Origin: JAPUDS01 sp964536265
Lineage (GTDB): Bacteria; Patescibacteriota; Saccharimonadia; Saccharimonadales; Saccharimonadaceae
DNA length: 64,000 nucleotides
Assembly (NCBI GenBank): GCA_964536265.1
Contig: CAZHVV010000003.1
Coordinates: 1-64,000, forward strand
Direction of reading: 5' to 3'
The position numbers and the translations under genes are program-made. This document shows, piece after piece, positions 34,266-43,397 of the stretch. The notes beneath the pieces are model-generated. The model was not told where the DNA came from. It ran no database searches and saw only the letters and a list, made by a program, of their open reading frames with translations. Numbering within the stretch: position 1 is the stretch's first letter; the number at the start of each line of letters is the position of its first letter.

Positions 34266-34371
34266 ATACTACCTTTAATTTAGTAATGCACAGTAAATAA
34301 GTATGTGAAATCACAAACCCATTATCGCATAGTTTATGAACAACACGCACTCGATGCAATATCCCATGGTA

Positions 34372-35058
34372 TTACAGTTTGTCGACACGGAGTTCAGGCT
34401 GGAACATGTGAGGTGGTGATGTAATAGCACGAACAATCACATCGGCAAGATCAGATGGTTCAATAAAACCATCAGTTGAAAATTCTTCACCTGTCTTTTC
34501 GAACAAGTGCGTCTTTGTCCCGCCTTGATATACCGCTATAACATGTACGTTGCTTTCGGCGAGATCCTGTCTCAATACGTCGCTAAATCCCCGAAGCCCC
34601 CATTTACTTGCCGAGTAAACACTTTGACCAGGCTGCGCAGTGATACCTGACCTTGAGGCAACATTTACAATCAATGCTTCGCTCGCCTGTCTAAGTAGCG
34701 GAAGACCGTATTTCGTCATAGATATCGGCCCCAACAGATTCGTCCTCACAACACTATCAATAACCGTATCGTCAATATCTTCGAGTTGCGCAGTTTTTTG
34801 CCAAATACCCGCATTATTAACGAGTATATCGAGTCTACCAAACGTGCTGCGAATCCAGTCGAATAACCCCCGCACATTGTCTAGGTTCGTAACATCACCG
34901 TCATATTCATGAACGAGTTCATTGTGAAATGGCTTTGTGCTTGCATCGCGACTAAACGCAATGCAATGAACACCTCGTTCAACTAGTTGTAACACGATTT
35001 CGCGGCCAATGCCTTCACTTGCGCCAGTTACGAGCGCTACTGTGTCTTGTACGTTCAC
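34372..35058 (-). CDS. Short-chain dehydrogenase/reductase
   Basis: 228 residues of classical SDR fold. The cofactor motif TGASEGIGRE (~14-23, TGxxxGxG), DVTN-like DGDVTNL, NNAGIWQ, a catalytic Ser in VNVASRSG and the YSASK pair (Tyr-x3-Lys) are all present. A shift toward NADP preference cannot be judged. The GTG start shares one base with the ruvA stop (TAGTG), so it is translationally coupled to ruvA although functionally unrelated. The substrate is unknown. Confidence 0.9.
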   Translation of the reverse strand: MNVQDTVALVTGASEGIGREIVLQLVERGVHCIAFSRDASTKPFHNELVHEYDGDVTNLDNVRGLFDWIRSTFGRLDILVNNAGIWQKTAQLEDIDDTVIDSVVRTNLLGPISMTKYGLPLLRQASEALIVNVASRSGITAQPGQSVYSASKWGLRGFSDVLRQDLAESNVHVIAVYQGGTKTHLFEKTGEEFSTDGFIEPSDLADVIVRAITSPPHMFQPELRVDKL

Positions 35059-35636
35059 TATTTCCCCCCTCTTAATGCCTGTGTTACTCGCTGTGCCGTC
35101 GGCAAATCACGCGGCACATCTTTTAGGGCTTCATTTGCATCACCGAGCGTATAGCCCAGTGCAATTAATGCTTCGAGTGCTTCATCTGATGTATCTAGCT
35201 CAGTTTGCACCAGACCACCTGACTGATAGGCAGTTGGTAGACCAACTTTATCGTGAAGGTCGACAACAACTCGTTCAGCAGTTTTTTTACCTACTCCGCT
35301 CGCCCCTGTGATATAGGCTGAATCCGAATTCGCTACTGCGTTACGCACTTGTTCGCTTGTGCCCAGACTCAGAATTGCTAGCGCGGCTTTTGGCCCAACG
35401 CCCTGCACAGTGATAAGCATTTCAAACAGTTTCTTAGCAGCTAGTGTCGAAAAGCCATAGAGCTCTTCGGCTTGCTCACGAACATGGTGGTGTGTGTAGA
35501 ATTTTACATCTTCACCAAGTCGTGCCGCTTCATAATCACCAACTGCAGCCTGCACTTCATACCCAACACCAGCAACATCGATAATCACTGCGCCGTTAAA
35601 CTTCTCGGCTACTTTTCCAAAAACGTGTGCAATCAT
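35058..35636 (-). CDS. ruvA: Holliday junction-binding protein RuvA
   Basis: About 192 residues from ATG 35636 (MIAHVFGKVAEKF). OB-fold domain I (~1-62), helix-hairpin-helix domain II with the VQGVGPKAALAIL and ASGVGKKTAERVVVDL hairpins, and a C-terminal UBA-like domain III (~145-192) that contacts RuvB. A GATAAT box ends 8-9 nt before this ATG; an alternative TTG three codons earlier is less likely. Confidence 0.95.
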   Translation of the reverse strand: MIAHVFGKVAEKFNGAVIIDVAGVGYEVQAAVGDYEAARLGEDVKFYTHHHVREQAEELYGFSTLAAKKLFEMLITVQGVGPKAALAILSLGTSEQVRNAVANSDSAYITGASGVGKKTAERVVVDLHDKVGLPTAYQSGGLVQTELDTSDEALEALIALGYTLGDANEALKDVPRDLPTAQRVTQALRGGK

Positions 35637-35681
35637 ATATCTCAATTATCTCACAGTCGTCATGCAATACCACCCGTAAAT

Positions 35682-37880
35682 CTATGGATTCGCAGGGACA
35701 GTGGGTGTAACGGGTGTCACTGGGGTTAATGGATCAACTGGTGTCGTCGTATCGGTTTCATCTGTCGTGTCGCCATCACCTGGGCCCGACGAGGCATCTG
35801 GTGTATTTGTTTGCTCCGTAGTGTCGATATTTTCCACTGGTATTGTCTCTTGAGTCGTCGTCTCAACCGGACAAGCAGTTGCAAGTTTTGAGCCAACGAG
35901 GAAATAATCATTCACTCTTACGTTGTTCATACAGGCATCCTTTTTCGCAACTCCAGTGGGTTCTATGAATGCCGGTACACTTGAACCTATCGACGCCTTC
36001 ATAGCTGCTTTCCATATTGGCCCTGCTGTATCGGCGCCGCCACTTCTCATTGCCGTGTTATCGTTGTTGCCAACCCATACCCCAACAGTTATCGACGGCG
36101 TGTAACCAATTGTCCAGCCATCGCGCGAATCATCCGTTGTCCCAGTCTTAACCGCAACCTGCTTTACCTTGTTATCTGTACCGTTCACTGTCAAGAGATT
36201 CCCGAATATCCCAGCGCGTGCAGCATTGTCCGATAACACGTCTGAGATTAAATACGCACCCTGTCGGGAAATGGCTCGTGTGCCTGTCGCTGCTTTTGAG
36301 GTAAAAATCTTGCTATTGTATTTATCTTGAATCGACGTAATCATTGTCATGTCGTTGTAGACGCCATTATTTGCAAATGTCGCATACGCGTTTGTCATCT
36401 CCGTCAGTGGCACTTCTCCAGCACCGAGTGCAAGTGAAAGTCCGTACTCACTTGCGTCACTCAGCGTGCTCACACCCATCGCCTTTGCTTGCTCGACTGC
36501 TGTCTCGACACCAACTTTCTGCATAACTTTCACAGCTGGAATATTGAGCGACCATGCCAATGCTTTTCTGACTGATACATCGCCATAAAAACGTCCTGAG
36601 GCATTTTTCGGCTTATAGCCATTGAAGTCTGTTGATTCGTCGCGGATGACAGTTGCTGGTGCGATAGTGTCGTCGGCCATTGCTCGAGCATAATATATCG
36701 GTTTAAAACTTGAGCCCGGCTGACGCTTTGTCGTCGTCATATTAACTTTACCGAAACTCTCATTGTTATAATCAATACTCCCGACCAAAGCGCGAATCTG
36801 CGCAGTTGTCGGGTCAATTGCAACGAGGCTGGCGTTCGAGCCGCCTTTTGCTTGTATGCGTGAGACGTTATCCGTAATCGCTTTATTTGCCGCCTGTTGT
36901 AAACCTGAATCAAGCGACGTCGTCACCTGATACCCTGAACGCTTCACTTTCTCTTCACCGTACTTCTCATACAACTCTTCCAGCACCATTTCTGTAAAAT
37001 GTGGCGCTGTATTGTCAATTATTTTTGCAGGCAAATACGTCAACTCTTCGGCATATGCGGCTGTCTTTTCTGCTTCAGTAATCACTTTGCCTTTTACCAT
37101 TCTGCTGAGCACGGTGAGCTGTCGTTCTTTGGCATATTCCATATTGCCACCTACTGGCGAATAGGCGCTCGGCGCAGGTAGAACTCCTATAAGCATTGCT
37201 GACTCCGCAAGAGTCAAATCATTCGGTTTTTTACCGAAGTAATTCTCAGCCGCTTCAGAAATACCAAATGAGTTGTTACCAAAATATACCGAGTCAAGAT
37301 ACATGCTTAGAATCTCATCCTTGCTGTAGCGCTGTTCAATTGCCATCGCTACTGTCAACTCCTGATATTTGCGCAAGTAGGTTTGATTGTTGCTAAGTAG
37401 TGTATTCTTTGCAAGCTGCTGCGTCAGGGTCGAACCACCATAGGCAGTTGCGTCACCGGCAACAACATTTGCATAGAGTGCACCGACAATACTGATGAGT
37501 GAGAACCCTGAATGATTATAAAAATCTTTATCCTCGGACGCGAGCACTGCCTTTTCGGTGATATCAGCAATACTATCAAGGCCTGTGAATTCCCGGTGTT
37601 TCGCAGTGCCAAGACTATAAAATTCCTGACCGTCCTTATCCAGTAGTACGATACCAGTGTTGTTGCGGTTCATTAACCTGTCCTGATCGGCGATATCATT
37701 GTAGTAATACGCGTAAGTAAGGATTGGGGTAATAATCAAGAAAGCAGCAATCGGTACACTAACAAGCAACGTTTTCTTCCACCACGGAAGATCACGAAAC
37801 CAACGCCAACGACGACTCGCGGCAGAGCGTGCCTGATAAAATGGGGTACGCTTTTTTGTATATCGTCCCTGTCGAACCAT
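35682..37880 (-). CDS. Class A penicillin-binding protein (PBP1A-type)
   Basis: 732-residue bifunctional peptidoglycan glycosyltransferase and transpeptidase. A basic N-terminus and one membrane helix (~36-58) precede the GT51 domain (~85-260, catalytic Glu in EDKDFYNHSG, then GGSTLTQQLAKN and RKYQELTVAMAIE). The transpeptidase has the SxxK site SSFKP, an SLN motif in AWSLNIPAVKV and KTGTTDDSRDGW. The C-terminal ~80 residues are a Thr/Pro/Asp-rich low-complexity tail, probably wall-spanning. It is leaderless (TATAAT 7 nt before the ATG). It sits between ruvC and ruvA. Confidence 0.95.
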   Translation of the reverse strand: MVRQGRYTKKRTPFYQARSAASRRWRWFRDLPWWKKTLLVSVPIAAFLIITPILTYAYYYNDIADQDRLMNRNNTGIVLLDKDGQEFYSLGTAKHREFTGLDSIADITEKAVLASEDKDFYNHSGFSLISIVGALYANVVAGDATAYGGSTLTQQLAKNTLLSNNQTYLRKYQELTVAMAIEQRYSKDEILSMYLDSVYFGNNSFGISEAAENYFGKKPNDLTLAESAMLIGVLPAPSAYSPVGGNMEYAKERQLTVLSRMVKGKVITEAEKTAAYAEELTYLPAKIIDNTAPHFTEMVLEELYEKYGEEKVKRSGYQVTTSLDSGLQQAANKAITDNVSRIQAKGGSNASLVAIDPTTAQIRALVGSIDYNNESFGKVNMTTTKRQPGSSFKPIYYARAMADDTIAPATVIRDESTDFNGYKPKNASGRFYGDVSVRKALAWSLNIPAVKVMQKVGVETAVEQAKAMGVSTLSDASEYGLSLALGAGEVPLTEMTNAYATFANNGVYNDMTMITSIQDKYNSKIFTSKAATGTRAISRQGAYLISDVLSDNAARAGIFGNLLTVNGTDNKVKQVAVKTGTTDDSRDGWTIGYTPSITVGVWVGNNDNTAMRSGGADTAGPIWKAAMKASIGSSVPAFIEPTGVAKKDACMNNVRVNDYFLVGSKLATACPVETTTQETIPVENIDTTEQTNTPDASSGPGDGDTTDETDTTTPVDPLTPVTPVTPTVPANP

Positions 37881-37887
37881 AGTAGCT

Positions 37888-37893
37888 ATTATA
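37888..37893 (-). promoter_or_regulatory. -10 box TATAAT, leaderless promoter of the PBP gene
   Basis: Ends 7 nt before ATG 37880. Confidence 0.6.
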
Positions 37894-37910
37894 CAATGAT
37901 TTCTGTTAGA

Positions 37911-38396
37911 TTACTGAGAATGCTCACCGCGACTCATTAATGCGTACGTCATGGCTGCCGCGAGTGCGTCAGCACAATCATCGGGTTTTGGAACCTCGCT
38001 AAGCCCAAGTTGCACACGAACCATTTCTTGTACCTGTTTTTTGTCGGCCTTTCCATACCCGGTCAACGTCTGTTTTATCTGCAAAGGAGTATACTCGGCA
38101 ATTGGTAATTGTGCTTTTCTACCAGTTAACATCGCTACTCCGCGCGCATGTGATACGCTCATTGCCGTCGTGACGTTTTGTGCAAAGAAAAGCTTCTCTA
38201 TTGACATCACTTGTGGCTTTGTTTCGGCAATAATTTCGGTCAAACCATCATAGATTTCCTCGAGCCGTACGTCGAGTGGCGTATGCGCCGGTGTTCGAAT
38301 AACACCAGCCGTCACGAGCACCATCTTTGCCCCATGAACGTCTATCACACCAAAGCCCAGGATGCCCGTGCCAGGATCTATGCCAATAATTCTCAT
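37911..38396 (-). CDS. ruvC: Holliday junction resolvase RuvC
   Basis: 161-residue RNase H-fold endonuclease that cleaves four-way junctions symmetrically. The acidic catalytic residues are in place: Asp7 (IGIDPGTGILGFGVID), Glu ~67 (MSIEKLFFAQN) and the C-terminal DDCADALAAA pair. The YTPLQIKQTLTGYGKADKKQVQEMV helix region, here noted by its start and end, is family-typical. A TATAGT box ends 6 nt before the ATG. Confidence 0.96.
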   Translation of the reverse strand: MRIIGIDPGTGILGFGVIDVHGAKMVLVTAGVIRTPAHTPLDVRLEEIYDGLTEIIAETKPQVMSIEKLFFAQNVTTAMSVSHARGVAMLTGRKAQLPIAEYTPLQIKQTLTGYGKADKKQVQEMVRVQLGLSEVPKPDDCADALAAAMTYALMSRGEHSQ

Positions 38397-38402
38397 ATGA
38401 CT

Positions 38403-38408
38403 ACTATA
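38403..38408 (-). promoter_or_regulatory. -10 box TATAGT, leaderless promoter of ruvC
   Basis: Ends 6 nt before ATG 38396. Confidence 0.5.
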
Positions 38409-38447
38409 ACACCCAGCTACAACGCAAATAGTTCCAGAACATAGTAC

Positions 38448-40025
38448 TTAACGACCGACCTTTGTGACAATCCAGCGCCAACCCTTGATGAGTTCCGTTC
38501 GCCATTCGTATATACCATAACCAATCGCTCCCGTTGCGGCAACCGCTACTAAGACCCAACCCCATTGTTGCATCGCTGCGGGTTCTGTTGTTGTTGTATC
38601 TGGTAAATTTGTCGTTGCGGCTGTCGTGGTTATACCTGCAATTTTCCTGCAACGATTCGTCGCGGGATTGCGATCATACCCCTCATCACACGGAATAAGT
38701 TCCGCAACGGCGAGTGCTATACTACGACAACGGTTTGTAGCCGGGTTGCGTTCTTGACCTTCGCCACATGGCACAAGCGAAGAAGCTGTCGTAACAACTT
38801 GTCGACAGCGGTTGGTCGCAGGATTTCGAACCTGTCCCTCGGGGCACGAAGCCAGCGCATTGACTGCCTCCTCGATTGTCCGGCATCTTCCTGTATCTGG
38901 GTTCAGATATTTGCCAGCAGGACATACTGTCGTTTCCTCTGGCGGCACTGTGATGAGATTATGGGTATCAGGCTGTGGAGTTGACGTCCATTGCCATATG
39001 CCATTTTCTAACGCCCATGCCCACCCTTGATGCTCAGATGCCGCCGAAACATACCCTGTCATCGTAGTTGTATATAACGATATTCCGTAGACGTCTTCTA
39101 ACCATATATACCCGCCGGAATTTGTTAAGCTTACACGCGCATTATCATCGGTTAAGTGAACCGTGATATACCCATCACTATTTGGAGCATACGCACCTAG
39201 CCACATTGTGTTAGAAGTTGTCCGAGAAGATGAGTTACTGTCAGTTCTCAGCATATAGTTACTCAAATTCGTCGCCCCTTCAACGCGCAACTTTACATAA
39301 TCACCACACAGAATTGACGTATCGTCCGGAGCACAGTCACTACCATATGGATATATCTCGACGATTCGCAGTAAGGGTGCGCCTGGAGTAGTGTACAAAC
39401 CATCGTCAAATAGTTGCGTTGGTGCTGCCGTGAGCGCTGAGAATGTAGTAGTATACCCCTCGCCCGTAGAACTAAAACTTCGCTGCCAATACGATGCTGT
39501 TGCGCTTATACTGTCAAGCTTCAGCCAGTAGTCTGCATCGCGGTATAATGACTCGGTAGTTGAGCGGACGGTGAGCTTCACTTTCGACGACGAACTCGTT
39601 GCGAGATTCGTTAGAATAACTTCGTTATCAATCGAAAAAGTTGCTGCTTGAACTGCAGCACCGTAGCTCATTGCAACATGTTCTGCAGGCGCAAGCCAGC
39701 CATTCGCTTCAGAATGCATCTCAATCGGTAGTTCAACAGGCGTACCTGATGATATATCAGAAAACACTATGCGCCAATCGCGTATATCAATCAGCTTGTC
39801 ACTATCGTTATATAGCTGAACATACTCTAAAATACGTGGGTTATTGACTGCATCATATGCTGATGTAGTGTCATTCAGACGCCAACCATATGCAGATATC
39901 TGCAGAGGTATTTCCTGTAAAAAATCGGTTGGAATTGTAGAAACAGCTCCAGCAGACGTCCCGAACATTCCTGAACCCATCAGGCATAAAAACAATACAA
40001 TGCGCGCCACTGCTGCTCGCTTCAT
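38448..40025 (-). CDS. Secreted surface protein: lamin-tail-like domains and four Cys repeats
   Basis: 525 residues. Signal peptide (~1-27, ending SAGA|VS). Two beta-rich domains (~40-175 and ~215-340) contain the EYVQLYNDSDKLIDIRDWRI and YVKLRVEG..NLSNYML patterns of LTD (lamin-tail) domains. Four repeats of a C-x-G-x3-NPxTxRCR unit follow (~375-480). The C-terminus has a Thr-rich linker, a membrane helix (~495-512) and a basic tail. Repeats and anchor suggest a cell-surface binding protein. The LPDTT before the helix is not a proper sorting signal (no Gly). It is leaderless (TATTAT 7 nt before the ATG). Confidence 0.82.
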   Translation of the reverse strand: MKRAAVARIVLFLCLMGSGMFGTSAGAVSTIPTDFLQEIPLQISAYGWRLNDTTSAYDAVNNPRILEYVQLYNDSDKLIDIRDWRIVFSDISSGTPVELPIEMHSEANGWLAPAEHVAMSYGAAVQAATFSIDNEVILTNLATSSSSKVKLTVRSTTESLYRDADYWLKLDSISATASYWQRSFSSTGEGYTTTFSALTAAPTQLFDDGLYTTPGAPLLRIVEIYPYGSDCAPDDTSILCGDYVKLRVEGATNLSNYMLRTDSNSSSRTTSNTMWLGAYAPNSDGYITVHLTDDNARVSLTNSGGYIWLEDVYGISLYTTTMTGYVSAASEHQGWAWALENGIWQWTSTPQPDTHNLITVPPEETTVCPAGKYLNPDTGRCRTIEEAVNALASCPEGQVRNPATNRCRQVVTTASSLVPCGEGQERNPATNRCRSIALAVAELIPCDEGYDRNPATNRCRKIAGITTTAATTNLPDTTTTEPAAMQQWGWVLVAVAATGAIGYGIYEWRTELIKGWRWIVTKVGR

Positions 40026-40032
40026 TGTTTTG

Positions 40033-40038
40033 ATAATA
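40033..40038 (-). promoter_or_regulatory. -10 box TATTAT, leaderless promoter
   Basis: Ends 7 nt before ATG 40025. Confidence 0.5.
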
Positions 40039-40064
40039 CTGAAAATAACCTGAAATGTAAACGC

Positions 40065-40793
40065 TTATTCTTCAGAGAATTCGACTTGAACATCGGCGTT
40101 CGAATGAACATTCGAAACATCATCAAGATCATCAAGCGCATCAAACAACCGCATTAACTTATTTGCAGTTTCGGTATCAGTTATAGGCACTTCCGCATTT
40201 GGTACATAACTTAGACCAGCATCAATCACTGTCAGGCCTGCTACTTTTAGATTCTCACGAACCGCATGCAGCTCTTTTGATTCTGTGAAAACGACTAGCT
40301 CACCGTCTTCCTCACGCGCGTCTTCCGCTCCAGCATCAAGTGCTGCCAGCAGCGCATCATCGCCCAATTCTTTGACCGTAATCACGCCTTTGCGAGCAAA
40401 TTGGAAAATCACGCTACCAGCATCGGCAATTGTTCCGCCATGTTTCGTGACTGCTATCCGAACGTCCGGCAATGTCCGATTTTTATTGTCCGTCGCTGTC
40501 TCAATGACAATCGCTACACCACCTGGACCATATGCCTCGTATGTAATCTCTTCCAATGCCGCTTGTGACTTGTCGCTGACACGGTCAATCGCGCGCTGAA
40601 TATTGTTCAGCGGCATATTAGCACCCTTTGCTTTTTCAATCGCGAGAGCGAGCGTCGGGTTCATATCTGGGTCGGCACCACCGCGTGCCGCGATTGCAAT
40701 TTGATTTCCAAGTTTCGTAAATACTGCGCCTCGCTTGGCGTCTTTGGCACCCTTCTCACGTTTGATGGTTGACCATTTGCTATGACCGGACAT
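40065..40793 (-). CDS. yebC: YebC/PmpR-family protein
   Basis: 242 residues, full family length. It opens MSGHSKWSTIKREKGAKDAKRG, the highly conserved YebC start, and has the YEAYGPGGVAI loop and a C-terminal acidic end. Members act as transcriptional regulators or, for YebC2 forms, relieve ribosome stalling at proline runs; the sequence alone does not say which applies. A TATACT box lies ~35 nt upstream with a GAGAGG SD-like site between. Confidence 0.95.
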   Translation of the reverse strand: MSGHSKWSTIKREKGAKDAKRGAVFTKLGNQIAIAARGGADPDMNPTLALAIEKAKGANMPLNNIQRAIDRVSDKSQAALEEITYEAYGPGGVAIVIETATDNKNRTLPDVRIAVTKHGGTIADAGSVIFQFARKGVITVKELGDDALLAALDAGAEDAREEDGELVVFTESKELHAVRENLKVAGLTVIDAGLSYVPNAEVPITDTETANKLMRLFDALDDLDDVSNVHSNADVQVEFSEE

Positions 40794-40836
40794 ATAGAAA
40801 AACCTCTCATTTTTTATCTGTTACTAGTATATCATT

Positions 40837-42300
40837 TTACTCAATAATGCTGCTAGCATGGAGATGTATCCGCTTCTTACGCCAGATGAATGTCAGCAGT
40901 ATCGCGATAATACCATACCAAACTACTGCCCACCACACAGGCAATATAACGTCGATTTGCGCCCAAGATATATTTGCTAACCAATTCACGACCGAAACAA
41001 TATAGCCGATGATAATACTAGCTGGCAGGGCAAGTATCCATAAATATGGTGTGACAATTCCAACGATTCCCGCAATAAATGTACATAGCATCGCAAATGG
41101 GATTACGGGTGCAACCAACACATTTGCCAGCAGGGCAAACGTCGGCACGTAGCCAAATGCGACAATAAGTATTGGCAACGTCATCATCTCCGCTGCCAAT
41201 GTTTCAATCACAAGTTGCGAGGCGGCACCAGGTTCTTTCGTAACACCAAGTAGCCAGCGGGTAATAATCGGTGCGACGACAAGTACACCAGTAAAGGCAC
41301 TAAAAGAGAGTAGCCAGCCCAGGTCACCCCACACATAAACAGGGTAAAGAAATGCGCTCAAACATGCCACATAGAGTATTAGCTGGACTGGATGAAATTT
41401 ACGGCCATAGTACCATGCCAGCAAACTTAAGCCTGTCACCACGGCTGCTCGATTCATACTTGGGCTAAGACCAGAAACCGCCACGAAGCCGGCCACAAGT
41501 GCCGATGAACCCATGAATGCCAAATATCTCGACCGCCGTGCCAATACCCGCCGAGCAAAACGCACAAGAATCGTAAGATTATAGCCACTCGCAACCACGA
41601 TATGTGTCAGACCAACAACTTTTAGTTGATCTTGTAGGTCAGTTGGAAGGGCGGACTTCTGACCCACTACAAACCCAAGCCCCAGGCTTGCTTCGGGCTC
41701 AGGCATGACGCGTCGAGTCCCTTCTGCAAATATATCTCTTGATGTAATAAATACATCTTTATTGCGTACATGGTCCAGTAACTCTGCACGGTACATCGCC
41801 AGTTGAAAACTACCGAACCCTTCAGTCGCTTTACTTTGTATAGTCACTATATCGCCTCGCTGTAGTTTTTCGTCACTGACAATCGTCGCATACACCTCAC
41901 CCGAATACATCTTGTCCAAAATCTGAATATGATTGAGTTGCGTTTGCCACTGCGTAGTTCCCTCTTTCTGTAACGGATCCTGCGAAATACGTGCGACTAG
42001 AACTACATTACTGCCGACGTGATGTGAAAGTTGACTGAGAGACACTGCATAGCCCGTACCACGCGCCAACCCTATAACAATTCCAACAATCGCTATTAAT
42101 ACACACGCGTACCAACGACGTGAACGAATCGCTGAGACAGCGGTAAGTATAGCTGCCACAAGAAATATCCAGTGTATTGGAAACGTGACGACTTTTGCTA
42201 GTACAAGTCCTAGTAACACCCCAACGCACCACCACGTAATAAGATACGAGATATGAAATTGTTTATAACGTAACGTTGATGGCAGTATTGCTGCGGTCAA
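40837..42300 (-). CDS. comEC: ComEC/Rec2-type DNA uptake channel
   Basis: 487 residues. An N-terminal pair of helices and an OB-like soluble domain (~75-175) are followed by the multi-helix Competence domain (~200-455), which has LKVVGLTHIVVASGYNLTIL and SGLSPSMNRAAVVTGL, the core signature of ComEC. The C-terminal metallo-beta-lactamase nuclease domain of longer ComEC proteins is absent. The start is TTG 42300, preceded by AGGGAG and 12 bp after the upstream stop. With the type IV pilus and RecA in the same window, natural transformation is a reasonable prediction. Confidence 0.9.
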   Translation of the reverse strand: MTAAILPSTLRYKQFHISYLITWWCVGVLLGLVLAKVVTFPIHWIFLVAAILTAVSAIRSRRWYACVLIAIVGIVIGLARGTGYAVSLSQLSHHVGSNVVLVARISQDPLQKEGTTQWQTQLNHIQILDKMYSGEVYATIVSDEKLQRGDIVTIQSKATEGFGSFQLAMYRAELLDHVRNKDVFITSRDIFAEGTRRVMPEPEASLGLGFVVGQKSALPTDLQDQLKVVGLTHIVVASGYNLTILVRFARRVLARRSRYLAFMGSSALVAGFVAVSGLSPSMNRAAVVTGLSLLAWYYGRKFHPVQLILYVACLSAFLYPVYVWGDLGWLLSFSAFTGVLVVAPIITRWLLGVTKEPGAASQLVIETLAAEMMTLPILIVAFGYVPTFALLANVLVAPVIPFAMLCTFIAGIVGIVTPYLWILALPASIIIGYIVSVVNWLANISWAQIDVILPVWWAVVWYGIIAILLTFIWRKKRIHLHASSIIE

Positions 42301-42312
42301 TATATACGCTCC

Positions 42313-43146
42313 CTAAGCTAGCACGCGCAAGTTTTTATAGAGCCATGAATATCCGATAATTGCGAGTAGACAGCAGGCAGTGACAAGTGTTGCTATAACC
42401 CATTGGTTAGCTTGAGAAGATGTAAACAGTCCCGCTGCATAGCTCACGCTGTACAATGCAAGCATTCCCATGGTTGTCACATTCGCAGCAACCAGAAGGC
42501 TATGTTTCGAACCACGTTTCTTCTCAAGTATCCAGGTAAGTGCAAACAGTATCGCCACGACGCCATAACCAACAAAGGACGAGACGTACGCGCTGAGGTT
42601 TTGATTATCAGGGTATTGAGATATAGCAAAATATACGGTCTGCACGACATTTGTCACAAAGAAGACACACAACGCGACCATTAGCACGACAGCTACATAG
42701 CGTAGGGCTCGCTTCACATCAACATGACGCTTCAATAAAGCTGCTAGTACTACCACCGTAAGCATATAGAGTATGAAGGGCGTTCCATTTAGCACTATCA
42801 TCGATGAAGCCTCGTTAACAAGAGTGAACACGAACGGCCACACCAACATCATAACAATTGTCATTAGTGTACTTGCAAGCAGTGTTGTAGCTATTGTTAG
42901 CATTGCGGCTTGGTACAGCCGTTCCCAACGTGAGCCACGAGATACATACCATATAATCGCAAATACAACACCCGGTAGCAATTGACTAACCATATACCAC
43001 ACTGACCACGAATGTACATTACCCCCTGAAGCACGTATCGACAACGTAAACATAATCGCCTCGATACACGAGATAATAAAAACAACTGCAGCGATACCTG
43101 TTACGATTTGATATGCTCTGTTTAGTGTTGGTTCTTTTTTCTTCAT
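42313..43146 (-). CDS. Unknown polytopic membrane protein upstream of comEC
   Basis: 277 residues with about eight hydrophobic helices evenly spaced and short loops. The N-terminus is basic (MKKKEPTLNR) and there is no soluble domain or motif. It has no assignable family. It lies 12 bp upstream of comEC on the same strand, so the two are probably cotranscribed. TATGCT 9 nt before the ATG may be its -10. Confidence 0.7.
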   Translation of the reverse strand: MKKKEPTLNRAYQIVTGIAAVVFIISCIEAIMFTLSIRASGGNVHSWSVWYMVSQLLPGVVFAIIWYVSRGSRWERLYQAAMLTIATTLLASTLMTIVMMLVWPFVFTLVNEASSMIVLNGTPFILYMLTVVVLAALLKRHVDVKRALRYVAVVLMVALCVFFVTNVVQTVYFAISQYPDNQNLSAYVSSFVGYGVVAILFALTWILEKKRGSKHSLLVAANVTTMGMLALYSVSYAAGLFTSSQANQWVIATLVTACCLLAIIGYSWLYKNLRVLA

Positions 43147-43200
43147 GATGTTTTAAGCATACGCGTTTTGGGATGTGTGTCAACGTTGTCATGGGTTCAA

Positions 43201-43217
43201 AATCTCCGTAGGAGATT
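43201..43217. repeat. Short hairpin AATCTCC-gta-GGAGATT
   Basis: Perfect 7-bp arms with a 3-nt loop, upstream of the unknown membrane gene and downstream of the tRNA-Lys terminator. No function is evident. Confidence 0.4.
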
Positions 43218-43220
43218 ATC

Positions 43221-43261
43221 CATAGAAAATACCCCTCCTAAAAGGAAGGGTATTTTCTATG
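43221..43261 (-). terminator. Terminator after tRNA-Lys
   Basis: Arms CCATAGAAAATACCC and GGGTATTTTCTATGG (15 bp) with an inner CTCC/AGGA stem. Its right edge is the encoded CCA of tRNA-Lys, as with the tRNA-Pro(CGG) terminator, so the hairpin would also fold against the tRNA tail. Confidence 0.75.
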
Positions 43262-43336
43262 GAGGGTCCGATGGGGCTTGAACCCATGACACCCTGCTTA
43301 AAAGGCAGGTGCTCTAACCAGCTGAGCTACGGACCC
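43260..43336 (-). tRNA. tRNA-Lys (TTT)
   Basis: The reverse strand has acceptor GGGTCCG/CGGACCC, anticodon TTT in loop CTTTTAA and T-loop TTCAAGC. CCA is encoded. The discriminator base reads U73, whereas A73 is usual for bacterial tRNA-Lys. Confidence 0.93.
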
Positions 43337-43397
43337 ATGTCGCATGTGAACGTCAACAAATATATCAAAATACCCCTGTTTTGGCAAGTTTGAGAGC

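Noticed and set aside
38500..38620. LPDTT in the lamin-tail-like protein as a sortase signal
   Set aside because: The required Gly is missing and the segment is a Thr/Pro linker before an ordinary membrane anchor.
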